NCBI GenBank assembly: GCA_003251955.1
Contig: QKDV01000036.1
Coordinates: 1-7,776, forward strand
Source of the DNA: Methanospirillum hungatei
GTDB taxonomy: Archaea; Halobacteriota; Methanomicrobia; Methanomicrobiales; Methanospirillaceae
Direction of reading: 5' to 3'
Length of the DNA: 7,776 nt
The stretch's first letter is position 1; each line of letters starts with the position of its first letter. The position numbers and the translations under genes were made by a program. Below, piece after piece: positions 1 through 7,176 of this stretch. The notes beneath the pieces are model-generated. The model had not been told where the DNA came from, did not search any database, and saw only the letters and a program-made list of their open reading frames with translations.

Positions 1-1676
1 GCATTGGTTGAGATTGTGATACAGGTCTCGTAATCAGGTTCTGCAGTTCCCTCCATAAGACCCTTGATCTCTCTGAACTGACGACGGACCTCGTCAACGA
101 TTAATACTGCAGCTTTTCCCACAGCCTTCAGGGTGAATGAACAGAAAAGGAATGGCAGCATTGCCCCGATGATCAGACCAACAAAGACCATCGGATCGAG
201 TATGTCAATCGAGGGTAGGTATACTACCTCAGTGTATGCAATGAAAAGTCCGAATGCGGTCAGGGCTGCACTTCCGATTGCAAATCCTTTCCCTACTGCT
301 GCGGTTTTGTTTCCTACAGCGTCAAGGGTGTCTGTGATTACACGAACCTCTCTGGGTTGATGACTCATCTCGGCAATGCCACCTGCGTTGTCAGTGGTTG
401 GACCAAAGGCATTGACAGAGAGGGTCATACCCAGAATTGCAAGCATACCGACACCGGCAAGAGCGACTCCATATATTCCGGCAACATGTGCTGCTATTGC
501 AATAGCAGATGATATGATGATGACGGAAAAAAAAGTCGATTCCATTCCGACTGAGATCCCTGCGATGATGTCGGTTGCAGCACCGGTCTGGGCAGCACTG
601 ATAATAGACTGGGTCGGCTTGTGATCGTATGATGTGTAATACTCTGTAACCAGCCCGATCAGGAATCCTGCAATGAGACCAGCAATTGTGGCTGCAAAGA
701 TTCCGAGTTCTCCGGGTATCAGCATCTCAACGAGGATGTATGTTGCGATAACAGTCAGAATCAGGCTTGCTACTGTTCCGGTGTTGAATGCTCTATGAAT
801 AGCACTTGCATTGTTTCCACTACTCCTGACAAATAGCGATCCAATGACCGATGTAAGTATACCAAGGCCGGCAACCAGCATCGGGAACATGATCAGGGTA
901 AGTGAGGAAACATCCGGAAACAGTTTTGCCATGGCTGCACCGGCACCGATAAGCATGGTGGCTGTGACGGCACCAACATATGATTCGTAAAGATCAGCTC
1001 CCATGCCGCAGATATCTCCCACGTTGTCCCCGACGTTGTCAGCGATAACAGCAGGGTTACGGGGATCATCTTCAGGGATGCCTGCCTCTACCTTGCCGAC
1101 GAGATCAGCACCGACATCTGCTGCCTTGGTAAAGATACCTCCCCCTACCCGGGCAAAGAGGGCTATCGATGACGCACCAAGTGAGAATCCCAGGAGAATA
1201 TTGATTGTCTCCCCTGTGGTGGCCCCGGTGATTCCGGTCATCAGGAAGTACATGGTTGAGAGGCCCAGCATCCCGAGACCAACAACAGTAAGCCCCATGA
1301 CCATGCCTCCTGAAAAGGAGACATTGAATGCCTTTGCCATGCTTTCACGTGCTGCATTTGTGGTTCTGACATTAGCCTTTGTTGCAGTGTACAATCCGAC
1401 ATAACCTGCAAGGGCTGAAAGTGATGCACCTACAACATAACAGACCGCGGTCAGCGGGTTGATTATGAGGGTCAACATTGCTGCAAGGATGACGACAAAA
1501 GCCGTTATTGCAGTGTATTGCCGCTTTATGTAGGTCATTGCTCCCAGGGATATTGCAGCTGCGATCTTCTGCATCAATGCATCACCAGGTGACTCTTTAC
1601 ACATCCTGTTGTAACAGACACCTGCGTAGATCAGGCCGATGAGAGAACAAACCGGCACGATTAGCAATAGATCCAT
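1..1676 (-). CDS. hppA: Membrane-bound ion-translocating pyrophosphatase, C-terminus beyond the window
   Basis: Integral membrane enzyme that hydrolyses pyrophosphate in the cytoplasm and pumps H+ or Na+ outward. Reading the minus strand from the ATG at 1676 gives 558 uninterrupted codons to the left edge; the family is usually about 670-700 residues, so roughly the last 110-130 are missing. Visible family motifs are the pyrophosphate-binding DVGADLVGKVE (residues 187-197), the acidic DNVGDNVGD (213-221), ADLYES (227-232) and DNAGGIAEM (429-437), all set between many hydrophobic helices. In GNKTAAVGKG (455-464) the Ala and Gly found in K+-dependent enzymes are present, where K+-independent enzymes have Lys and Thr. 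Glu231 in ADLYES is at the place typical of Na+-pumping members, so a K+-dependent Na+ pump is the best inference; H+ pumping is not excluded. The start is fixed by a strong ribosome binding site. The identity is certain, the ion is not. Confidence 0.96.
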   Translation of the reverse strand, partial: MDLLLIVPVCSLIGLIYAGVCYNRMCKESPGDALMQKIAAAISLGAMTYIKRQYTAITAFVVILAAMLTLIINPLTAVCYVVGASLSALAGYVGLYTATKANVRTTNAARESMAKAFNVSFSGGMVMGLTVVGLGMLGLSTMYFLMTGITGATTGETINILLGFSLGASSIALFARVGGGIFTKAADVGADLVGKVEAGIPEDDPRNPAVIADNVGDNVGDICGMGADLYESYVGAVTATMLIGAGAAMAKLFPDVSSLTLIMFPMLVAGLGILTSVIGSLFVRSSGNNASAIHRAFNTGTVASLILTVIATYILVEMLIPGELGIFAATIAGLIAGFLIGLVTEYYTSYDHKPTQSIISAAQTGAATDIIAGISVGMESTFFSVIIISSAIAIAAHVAGIYGVALAGVGMLAILGMTLSVNAFGPTTDNAGGIAEMSHQPREVRVITDTLDAVGNKTAAVGKGFAIGSAALTAFGLFIAYTEVVYLPSIDILDPMVFVGLIIGAMLPFLFCSFTLKAVGKAAVLIVDEVRRQFREIKGLMEGTAEPDYETCITISTN

Positions 1677-1680
1677 ATAT

Positions 1681-1687
1681 CCACCTC
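1681..1687 (-). promoter_or_regulatory. Ribosome binding site of the pyrophosphatase gene
   Basis: Read on the minus strand this is GAGGTGG, four bases before the ATG at 1676-1674. It matches the archaeal 16S anti-Shine-Dalgarno end well and decides the start codon. Translation from here gives the expected short hydrophobic N-terminal helix. Confidence 0.8.
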
Positions 1688-1734
1688 TAAATTCCGATGA
1701 AGTAAAGCAAGATGTGAGAGTATTGATCCATATT

Positions 1735-1750
1735 CTAATAATAATTAATT
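1735..1750 (-). promoter_or_regulatory. Putative archaeal TATA region for the pyrophosphatase gene
   Basis: An AT-only stretch reading AATTAATTATTATTAG on the minus strand, about 60 bases upstream of the ATG. A transcript starting some 25 bases downstream would carry a leader of about 35 bases containing the GAGGTGG site, which is consistent. No other part of the 198-base divergent gap is as AT-rich. This is inferred from position and composition only. Confidence 0.45.
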
Positions 1751-1874
1751 GCCTAAAATGCGAATCCTGCAATTTTGTGTCGTTCTGATGTAACCATCCT
1801 GGACAGCAGTCTGCCCTTCAGGTTCAAAAAGCCGGAAATCCTTTCTTATCAGCACCCTGAGATCTCTTCACGTT

Positions 1875-3155
1875 ATGATTACTCGTCTCTTCTTTCCTGC
1901 AGTTCTCCTGCTCACTCTGTTTACTCCGGCCCTGGTTCAGGCTGCAGTCGATCCTCTCTCTCAGGCTGATGATGCCTATCACAGCGGGGAGTATCAACGT
2001 GCAATCCGATGGTATGATCAGGCCCTCTCTGTCAATCCGGATGATCAGGATGCGACGATTGGGAGACTCAAAGCCCTCGCAGCCCTCTCACGATGGGATG
2101 AGGTGCTCAACGGAGTGAACCGACTCAATACCACTCAAACAGGCTCAAATGAGATATCATCGATCAGGGCCGAGGCTGCAGTAAAAACCGGCAGTCCAGA
2201 GGAAGCACTTAAGATCCTTGACAATTCGTCGGATGTGAACCCTGCTGAAGATCTGCGGATCAGATCAGCTGCCTTGATTGCCCTGGATCGCAGTGAGGAA
2301 GCAGCCTCTCTCATCCTAGCAGCAGAAGCCGAAGGATCGCTTGATCCCAGACTCTCACTTCTTATGGGGATCATTCTGATCAAAGAAGGAAATGTTACTG
2401 CATCAGTTCCCTATCTTGAAGAGGCATATCTTGCTCTTCCAACCGATCCTGACGCTTCTGTCTACCTCGGAGATGCGGTAGCCTCTCTTGGTAAGTACGA
2501 GGAGGCTCTTGGTTTTGTCAGTAATGCAGCCTCTCTAAACCAGAGTGATATCGGTATCTGGGTTACTGTTGCATACCTGAACAGCCGGCTTGGAAATTTT
2601 GATGCAGCAATAGATGCTCTTGATCACCCTCTTGCCTTAACTCCGGATGATCCACAGCTGCTCAATGCTAAGGCATATGCCCTGTATCTGAGTGGACGCG
2701 GAAGTGAAGGTCGCACACTTGCAGAAGAAGTTATCAGACAGCATCCGGGAAATCCGGGAGCCATGGATACTCTTGGATGTATTCTGCTCTCTGAAGGGTA
2801 TGTAAAGGAAGCTACAGGGTACCTGGAGCAGGCAACTGAGTACCTTCCCAGGGATCCAGAGGTCCTCTCACATCTTGCTGAAGCGTATCATCTGCAGGGT
2901 CTTGACAACGAGGCTGAAGATCTTTATCAGCGGTCTCTCCGGATTGATGACACATCAGGGCGTGCATGGAGGGGGTATAGTGAAGTCCTCATCGCCCTAG
3001 AACGATATCCGGAAGCAGCCTCGGCAATAGCAGAAGCGTTCAGATACTATCCTGGTGACTCCGAACTCATTGCATGGGAAGAGAAGGCTGACAAAGTTCT
3101 TGTCGACTGGTATCTCAAAGAAGAGGCGGCTAAAAGCACTAACGGGCATCAATAA
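1875..3155 (+). CDS. Exported tetratricopeptide-repeat (TPR) protein
   Basis: A 426-residue protein with an N-terminal signal peptide (basic residue at 4, hydrophobic core about 5-20, likely cleavage after VQA at 23), followed almost entirely by about eleven 34-residue TPR-like units from about 28 to 400. The units show the usual pattern (for example AYHSGEYQRAIRWYDQAL near 34-51 and AEAYHLQGLDNEAEDLYQ near the C-terminus), with units 2-4 more degenerate. There is no catalytic domain and no C-terminal membrane anchor, so it probably works outside the membrane as a protein-binding scaffold; the partner is unknown. No clear ribosome binding site precedes the ATG. A TTCTTATC element at 1843-1850 lies at the distance expected for a leaderless transcript, but this is weak. 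It is divergent from the pyrophosphatase gene and convergent with the DP1 gene, with only 22 bases between the two stops. The protein class is certain, the role is not known. Confidence 0.9.
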   Translation: MITRLFFPAVLLLTLFTPALVQAAVDPLSQADDAYHSGEYQRAIRWYDQALSVNPDDQDATIGRLKALAALSRWDEVLNGVNRLNTTQTGSNEISSIRAEAAVKTGSPEEALKILDNSSDVNPAEDLRIRSAALIALDRSEEAASLILAAEAEGSLDPRLSLLMGIILIKEGNVTASVPYLEEAYLALPTDPDASVYLGDAVASLGKYEEALGFVSNAASLNQSDIGIWVTVAYLNSRLGNFDAAIDALDHPLALTPDDPQLLNAKAYALYLSGRGSEGRTLAEEVIRQHPGNPGAMDTLGCILLSEGYVKEATGYLEQATEYLPRDPEVLSHLAEAYHLQGLDNEAEDLYQRSLRIDDTSGRAWRGYSEVLIALERYPEAASAIAEAFRYYPGDSELIAWEEKADKVLVDWYLKEEAAKSTNGHQ

Positions 3156-3177
3156 CTAACTTTATGAGAAGTGTGCA

Positions 3178-4602
3178 TCATCCTGCTTTCAAAGGATCCG
3201 GTGTTCCATCACTGAAATCATATAACTCTGGCTTGAGGGTCTGAAGGTTTAGGATTACAGCCTGTGCAGGAGTTGGCTGGATATTCATCTGCTTCTGAAA
3301 TGCGGTCTGACTCTGCCAGGTTCCGGCATTGATTGCAAGAACCCCACGGTACCGGGTGATGCCGGTGATATGCACGTGGCCACAATGGACAACTTCAGGG
3401 ATCGGATCGATAATAAGCCGATCTACAGTATCTGCTGCGATAGGAGTTCTCTTTCCATAGCACGGGGCCAGATGACGGCGCTTGAGCATCTCAGGGATCA
3501 CGTCATGGGCCTTTTCATAGCTGGCACCCGGTATCACTCCGATTAAGTCATCAAATGACCTCCCGTGATACATCAGAACCCTGACACCCTGGAGGTTGAC
3601 AAGTGCCGGATTTTCAACCCAGACACAATTTGAAGGGAATGATCCAATGAACTTATCTGGGATTACCGGCTGGGGTTCCGCTCCCCGCACTACATCATGG
3701 TTTCCAGGTGCAAGCACGATCTGAAGCCGGGACGGGAGTTTGGAGAGCATCTTTCCAAGCGCTTCGTATTGCCCGTAGATATTCGGGATGGTAAGCTCCT
3801 TGTCCTGTCCCGGGTAGATACCAATTCCGTCCACCAGATCTCCGGCTACAAGTAGGTAGGATATATCACTCTCATTCAGCCATTCTGAAAACCGTTCCCA
3901 GGCCTCCTCAAGAAATGTGTCAGACCCAACATGGATATCAGAGATCAGGGCTGCATACCCTGATCTGTCACTCATATAGGGAGAATAGGTGAATGGGATA
4001 TCAGGCCTGAAGAGCTGATCCGCAAACATGAGGGTTCCTTCAGGTGAGAGTGTCCCCCTGACTCCTATCACCTCGTCAGGAACGATCTTCTCAGCCTCAT
4101 CAAAGTCGTCCCGGTCCTTGTTGAAGAGAACATTGATGAACCCAGTGGGATCCTCTAATTCAATAAGGCGATGACCTTTTCCTGTGCTCCTGGCCTCGAT
4201 TACCATTCCGGTGATAGCAAACTCTTCTGATTTGTACCGCGAGTTTCGTTTCAGAGCCTCAATAGGGATCGGGCTGCATCTCCCCCTGACCATCCCTGAA
4301 AGCCGGGTGTACCTGTCATGAAAATATGCCACATAATCCTCGACTCTACCAGCAGGCCTGCAGGAACCTTTCCTTCCTTCAATTACCTCAAGAGAGGGAT
4401 CTCCCAAAAATCGCATCCCATCCCTGGCAGGTGTAGTCCCGGGAAGGTGGCGGCCTGACACAACCAGGCAGTTATTTGGAAGTGAAGAGATGATCCGGTC
4501 AATGAGACTGTCGTCGTTCTGCTCCCTGATGTACCTGACAACATCCGGATGAACCTGAAGCCGGTTGTCCAGAAACCTCTCAACAATGGAGGCAGAGTTA
4601 AT
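3178..4602 (-). CDS. polB: DNA polymerase D (polymerase II) small subunit DP1, apparent AUU start
   Basis: Small subunit of the archaeal replicative polymerase PolD; it carries the 3'-5' proofreading exonuclease and partners with the large subunit DP2, which is not in this window. Numbering from an ATT at 4602 gives 474 residues. An N-terminal segment (VHPDVVRYIREQ, about 23-34) is followed by an OB-fold region (about 125-202) and a calcineurin-like phosphoesterase domain with all its metal-binding motifs: SDIHVGSD (221-228), GDLVDG (254-259), PGNHD (299-303), YHGRS (345-349) and GHVH (408-411). The frame is open from a TGA at 4680-4678 but has no ATG, GTG or TTG before GTG at 4461. Starting at that GTG would remove 47 residues of typical DP1 N-terminus and it has no ribosome binding site. 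The ATT at 4602-4600 has GGAGGG seven bases or so upstream and gives a normal DP1 start (MNSASIVERFL). The product is certain; the start is inferred. Confidence 0.93.
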   Translation of the reverse strand: MNSASIVERFLDNRLQVHPDVVRYIREQNDDSLIDRIISSLPNNCLVVSGRHLPGTTPARDGMRFLGDPSLEVIEGRKGSCRPAGRVEDYVAYFHDRYTRLSGMVRGRCSPIPIEALKRNSRYKSEEFAITGMVIEARSTGKGHRLIELEDPTGFINVLFNKDRDDFDEAEKIVPDEVIGVRGTLSPEGTLMFADQLFRPDIPFTYSPYMSDRSGYAALISDIHVGSDTFLEEAWERFSEWLNESDISYLLVAGDLVDGIGIYPGQDKELTIPNIYGQYEALGKMLSKLPSRLQIVLAPGNHDVVRGAEPQPVIPDKFIGSFPSNCVWVENPALVNLQGVRVLMYHGRSFDDLIGVIPGASYEKAHDVIPEMLKRRHLAPCYGKRTPIAADTVDRLIIDPIPEVVHCGHVHITGITRYRGVLAINAGTWQSQTAFQKQMNIQPTPAQAVILNLQTLKPELYDFSDGTPDPLKAG

Positions 4603-4608
4603 ACTCTT

Positions 4609-4614
4609 CCCTCC
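4609..4614 (-). promoter_or_regulatory. Ribosome binding site that points to an ATT start for DP1
   Basis: Reads GGAGGG on the minus strand, with six bases (AAGAGT) between it and the ATT at 4602-4600. It is the only good Shine-Dalgarno sequence upstream of this gene, and no conventional start codon in any frame lies at a suitable distance from it. Confidence 0.7.
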
Positions 4615-4680
4615 GTGTATGTTGAACCGGCCTTTTGACCTGAGCAGAACCGGACTTACCGGGCTTTGACGGCAGACTCA

Positions 4681-4692
4681 CGATATGTATAC
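4681..4692 (-). promoter_or_regulatory. Possible TATA element for the DP1 gene
   Basis: Reads GTATACATATCG on the minus strand, about 80 bases upstream of the ATT start. A transcript starting about 25 bases downstream would have a leader of 55-60 bases that includes the GGAGGG site. A competing element, AAAATCTTATCC, lies about 25 bases further upstream. I cannot choose between them from sequence alone. Confidence 0.25.
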
Positions 4693-4786
4693 ATGGGCTG
4701 TGTAAAGGGATAAGATTTTGAGACTATGTTGCCCGGGTGATAATCTCTCTTAAAGTTATCTTGTATGGCAGCGTCAGGCAGTTCAG

Positions 4787-4796
4787 TATTAATATT
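4787..4796 (+). promoter_or_regulatory. Putative TATA box of the signal peptidase-cofH operon
   Basis: TATTAATATT, centred about 33 bases before the ATG at 4825. A start of transcription about 25 bases downstream would leave a very short or absent leader, which fits the lack of a ribosome binding site just before 4825. It also argues against the upstream in-frame ATG at 4765, which would lie before this promoter. Confidence 0.5.
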
Positions 4797-4824
4797 TCTC
4801 AGAGGGAACCTACATACTTACACC

Positions 4825-5556
4825 ATGGCAGCAAAGTCCGAAAAAAAGTCATTAAAAACCGTAATATCTGATTTCTGGAAGAGTGAAGAGCAGATTCCTT
4901 CTGCAGTCCGTGAAATAGCCTCTGTTCTTGTTACTGTTGGTATCATCGTTGCCATCCTCTTTCTGGGTTGTGGAACCTGGCCTGCTATTGTCACCATCGA
5001 GTCAGAGAGCATGGTCCCTCATATGAATGTTGGCGATCTTGTTCTGGTAGTTGCTGCAGACCGGCTTGGTCCTCTTCAGAGCATGGCTGAAGGCGAGGTC
5101 ACGGGGTACCAGAAGTACGGTATGCCAGGTGATGTCATCATCTACCGTCCGAATGGGAACACTGACCTTCATCCTATCATCCACCGTGCCCTTTACTGGA
5201 CAGAAGCCGGGCAGACAAATATTACATACCGGGAGATGAACAAGGCGACCGGCCAGATAGAAACGAAACAGTATGTTGCCCCGAATGCCGGGTATATCAC
5301 TAAGGGAGATAACAACCCGGTCATTGACCAGACTGGATTCGGAGATAATTACCGGGGAATCGGCTCATCCATTCATCCGGTAGAGAAGGAATGGATCGTA
5401 GGCAAGGCTGTATTCTCAGTACCATATGTTGGATACCTCCCATTGAACATCGGACCAGTCATTGTCATCGTAATAGTCCTCATGATCCTGCAGGAACTCT
5501 ATACCAGACGCAAGTCTGATAGTGCCAAGCCGAAGACCGAGACAAAGAAGAAGTAA
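4825..5556 (+). CDS. Signal peptidase I, archaeal Sec11 (Ser/His) type
   Basis: Membrane protease that removes signal peptides from proteins exported by Sec; it acts on the outer face of the cytoplasmic membrane. The 243-residue product has a basic cytoplasmic N-terminus, a membrane helix (about 31-57), the serine box SESMVPHMNVGD with nucleophile Ser62, a GDVIIYRP strand (102-109), the PIIHR box with His120 in place of the bacterial Lys, and TKGDNNPVID with Asp162 and Asp168. It ends in a second hydrophobic helix (about 207-224) and a Lys-rich tail. Ser/His/Asp is the arrangement known for archaeal and ER signal peptidases. I chose the start at 4825 because the alternative ATG at 4765 adds 20 residues without family character and lies upstream of the likely TATA box. 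cofH follows after nine bases, suggesting one transcript. Likely substrates here are the TPR protein and the right-edge secreted protein. Confidence 0.93.
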   Translation: MAAKSEKKSLKTVISDFWKSEEQIPSAVREIASVLVTVGIIVAILFLGCGTWPAIVTIESESMVPHMNVGDLVLVVAADRLGPLQSMAEGEVTGYQKYGMPGDVIIYRPNGNTDLHPIIHRALYWTEAGQTNITYREMNKATGQIETKQYVAPNAGYITKGDNNPVIDQTGFGDNYRGIGSSIHPVEKEWIVGKAVFSVPYVGYLPLNIGPVIVIVIVLMILQELYTRRKSDSAKPKTETKKK

Positions 5557-5565
5557 CCAGGTATC

Positions 5566-6651
5566 ATGAATCTACAGACACTCCTTTCAGACACGCTTGC
5601 AGGTCACCGGCTTACACCTGAAGAAGGTGCGTTTCTTCTGTCTGTTACCGGACGGGATCTATACCTTCTTTTTGCTGCAGCGGATGAGATGCGGGAAAAG
5701 AAGGTAGGAAACACCGTCACATTTGTGCGGAACCAGAATGTGCATATCACCAATATCTGTAAGAACCTCTGCCATTTTTGCGGATTTGGCAGAAAAAAGA
5801 GCGATCCTGATGCTTACCTCTTTGGCAGGGATGAGGTACAGGCACAGGTCCGTGAGGCGAAGGCACGTGGTGTTACTGAGATCTGTTTCCTCTCCGGGGT
5901 TCATCCTGATTTCAGGCTTCAGAATTACCTCTCATTTCTAGAGTGGGCACATGAGATCTTTCCTGGGGTCCATATTCATGCGTACTCACCTGATGAGGTA
6001 GACTGGATAGCAAGAAAAGACAACATGGAACCTGCCGAGGTCATCAGAGCACTTAAAGGTGGTGGACTTGGAAGTATGCAGGGCACTGCTGCTGAAGTTC
6101 TTGTTGATGAGGTCAGGGATGTTATCTGCCCTGCAAAAGTGAGAACAGCACGGTGGGAGGAGATCATAAGGGAGGCTCACCGGCTTGGTCTGACCAGTTC
6201 AGCGACGATCATGTACGGATCAACCGAGACTCCGCATGAGAGGGCTACACATCTTGATCTGATCCGACGCATTCAGGATGATACTGGAGGTTTCTCTGAG
6301 ATGGTCCTCCTCTCCTATATCCATAGCAGAACCCCGCTCTATCAGAAAGGCACCGTCAGGTTCGGTCCGACAGGAAGGGATGACCTGGTTACGACTGCAG
6401 TCTGCCGGCTGTACCTGGATAACATCGATCATATTCAGGTCTCATGGCCGAAGATTGGGATAAAAATGAGCCAACTTGGTCTGCTTGCTGGCGCAGACGA
6501 TCTCTCTGGCACTATGTACATCGATGACGTTACCGGTGATGCGGGTGCAGATCTCTCTGATATCTTCGAACCTGAAGAGATGGCATTTGTCTGTGAAGAT
6601 ATCGGGAGAGAACTCAAAGAGCGATCAACGCTCTACAAGATCCTGAAATAA
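5566..6651 (+). CDS. cofH: CofH-family radical SAM enzyme (F420 precursor FO synthesis), divergent paralog
   Basis: A 361-residue radical SAM protein. CofH joins 5-amino-6-(D-ribitylamino)uracil to the hydroxybenzyl part of tyrosine; CofG then closes the ring to give FO, the core of coenzyme F420. The 4Fe-4S motif CKNLCHFC (Cys65, Cys69, Cys72) lies in the usual place behind VRNQNVHITN. Other family features are SGVHPDF (110-116), HIHAYSPDEV (136-145), QGTAAEVL (172-179) with ICPAKVRT (187-194), and SATIMYGS (212-219). The length is normal. Several positions differ from my recollection of typical CofH: GSMQGTAAE rather than SMPGTAAE, LSYIHSRTPLY rather than PFVHMETPIY, and SGTMYIDD near 314-321 rather than GGTLMEEN. 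It may therefore be a second CofH copy, as some methanogens have, or a relative with a changed substrate. No cofG is in the window. A short AGGT at 5559-5562 is the likely ribosome binding site. The family is sure; the exact reaction is less so. Confidence 0.87.
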   Translation: MNLQTLLSDTLAGHRLTPEEGAFLLSVTGRDLYLLFAAADEMREKKVGNTVTFVRNQNVHITNICKNLCHFCGFGRKKSDPDAYLFGRDEVQAQVREAKARGVTEICFLSGVHPDFRLQNYLSFLEWAHEIFPGVHIHAYSPDEVDWIARKDNMEPAEVIRALKGGGLGSMQGTAAEVLVDEVRDVICPAKVRTARWEEIIREAHRLGLTSSATIMYGSTETPHERATHLDLIRRIQDDTGGFSEMVLLSYIHSRTPLYQKGTVRFGPTGRDDLVTTAVCRLYLDNIDHIQVSWPKIGIKMSQLGLLAGADDLSGTMYIDDVTGDAGADLSDIFEPEEMAFVCEDIGRELKERSTLYKILK

Positions 6652-7020
6652 CTATCCTCTTTTTACCTGCCTGACATCAGCTCCAGTGAGGTTTGCTCCC
6701 CTGAAGTCAGCGCGGGTTGTTTTGATATTGGTGAGTCGTGCTCCGGTGAGGTTTGCATTTATAAGGATGGCCTCACTCAAGTCGGTGTTGCTCAGGTTTG
6801 CCTTGACAAGGCTTGCCCCTGCAAGGTTTGCCTTGCGAAGAATCGAAAACTCGAAATCTGCCTCGTCGAGTCGTGCTCCATTCAGGTTAATTCCCTCAAG
6901 GTTCAGACCGTTCAGATGGGCGCCCCGGAGATCAGGCCTTTTGCGGGGATTGAGTTCTTTCCATTTGTTCCACTCATCAACCCCTGCTTTGATAGCTTTT
7001 ACCTGTTCTTCGTCAGCCAT
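6652..7020 (-). CDS. Small pentapeptide-repeat protein
   Basis: A 122-residue protein. Residues 1-28 (with GVDEWNKWKELNP) resemble the short leader seen in many pentapeptide-repeat proteins. From about 29 to 118 it is a run of about 18 A(D/N)LXX-type pentapeptides such as AHLNG, LNLEG, ANLAG, ANLSN, ANLTG, ADFRG and ADVRQ, which should fold as a short right-handed beta-helix. There is no signal peptide, membrane segment or catalytic domain, so it is probably cytoplasmic and binding only. The function is unknown; some family members protect DNA gyrase, but nothing here shows that. The start is fixed because the codon just before the ATG at 7020 is TAG. Its own stop (6654-6652) directly abuts the cofH stop, so the two genes converge with no gap. 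A possible TATA element, AACTAAATAAC, reads on the minus strand at 7080-7070. The degenerate 15-base periodicity in the DNA here is the result of the protein repeat. Confidence 0.88.
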   Translation of the reverse strand: MADEEQVKAIKAGVDEWNKWKELNPRKRPDLRGAHLNGLNLEGINLNGARLDEADFEFSILRKANLAGASLVKANLSNTDLSEAILINANLTGARLTNIKTTRADFRGANLTGADVRQVKRG

Positions 7021-7176
7021 CTACATCAACTAGTAATGATAGTTTAGTATTGCCTCGTATAGCCATTTTGTTATTTAGTTGATGGCTTGAGGTTTCAACC
7101 ACATTATGTAGAAAATGTATCACTTCTATCTTCTCTACCACAAAGGTTATCACCGAAAATCCTGACTTTCTGAGTG

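Noticed and set aside
1003..1404. A 133-codon plus-strand open frame rich in Pro, Ser, Thr and Ala.
   Set aside because: It lies entirely antisense to the pyrophosphatase coding sequence, whose motifs are unmistakable; the odd composition is what the opposite strand of such a gene gives.
3178..4461. DP1 starting at GTG 4461 (427 residues).
   Set aside because: There is no ribosome binding site before it, and the in-frame sequence upstream encodes a recognisable DP1 N-terminus.
4656..4694. A minus-strand upstream mini-frame (ATG to TAA, 12 residues) ahead of the DP1 gene, considered as a leader peptide.
   Set aside because: It has no ribosome binding site and overlaps the most likely TATA element, so it may not even be transcribed. 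Twelve residues are easily expected by chance.
4765..4824. An N-terminal extension of 20 residues on the signal peptidase from the ATG at 4765.
   Set aside because: The extra residues show no family character and a good TATA-like element (4787-4796) lies inside the extension, which favours a start at 4825.
5566..6651. Identification as MqnE or MqnC of the futalosine menaquinone pathway.
   Set aside because: These are relatives, and the HITNIC stretch resembles them, but the overall motif set and the methanogen context fit CofH better. The possibility is kept as a caveat in the feature.
6690..6930. Degenerate repeats of GAGGTTTGC-like words, considered as a CRISPR or regulatory repeat array.
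   Set aside because: The spacing follows multiples of 15 bases and is fully explained by the encoded pentapeptide repeats; there are no unique spacers.
6686..7033. A 115-codon plus-strand open frame with a repeating Arg-Phe-Ala pattern.
   Set aside because: It is the antisense image of the pentapeptide repeats; the periodic DNA keeps this frame open. The minus-strand product has a standard start and A(D/N)LXX repeats.
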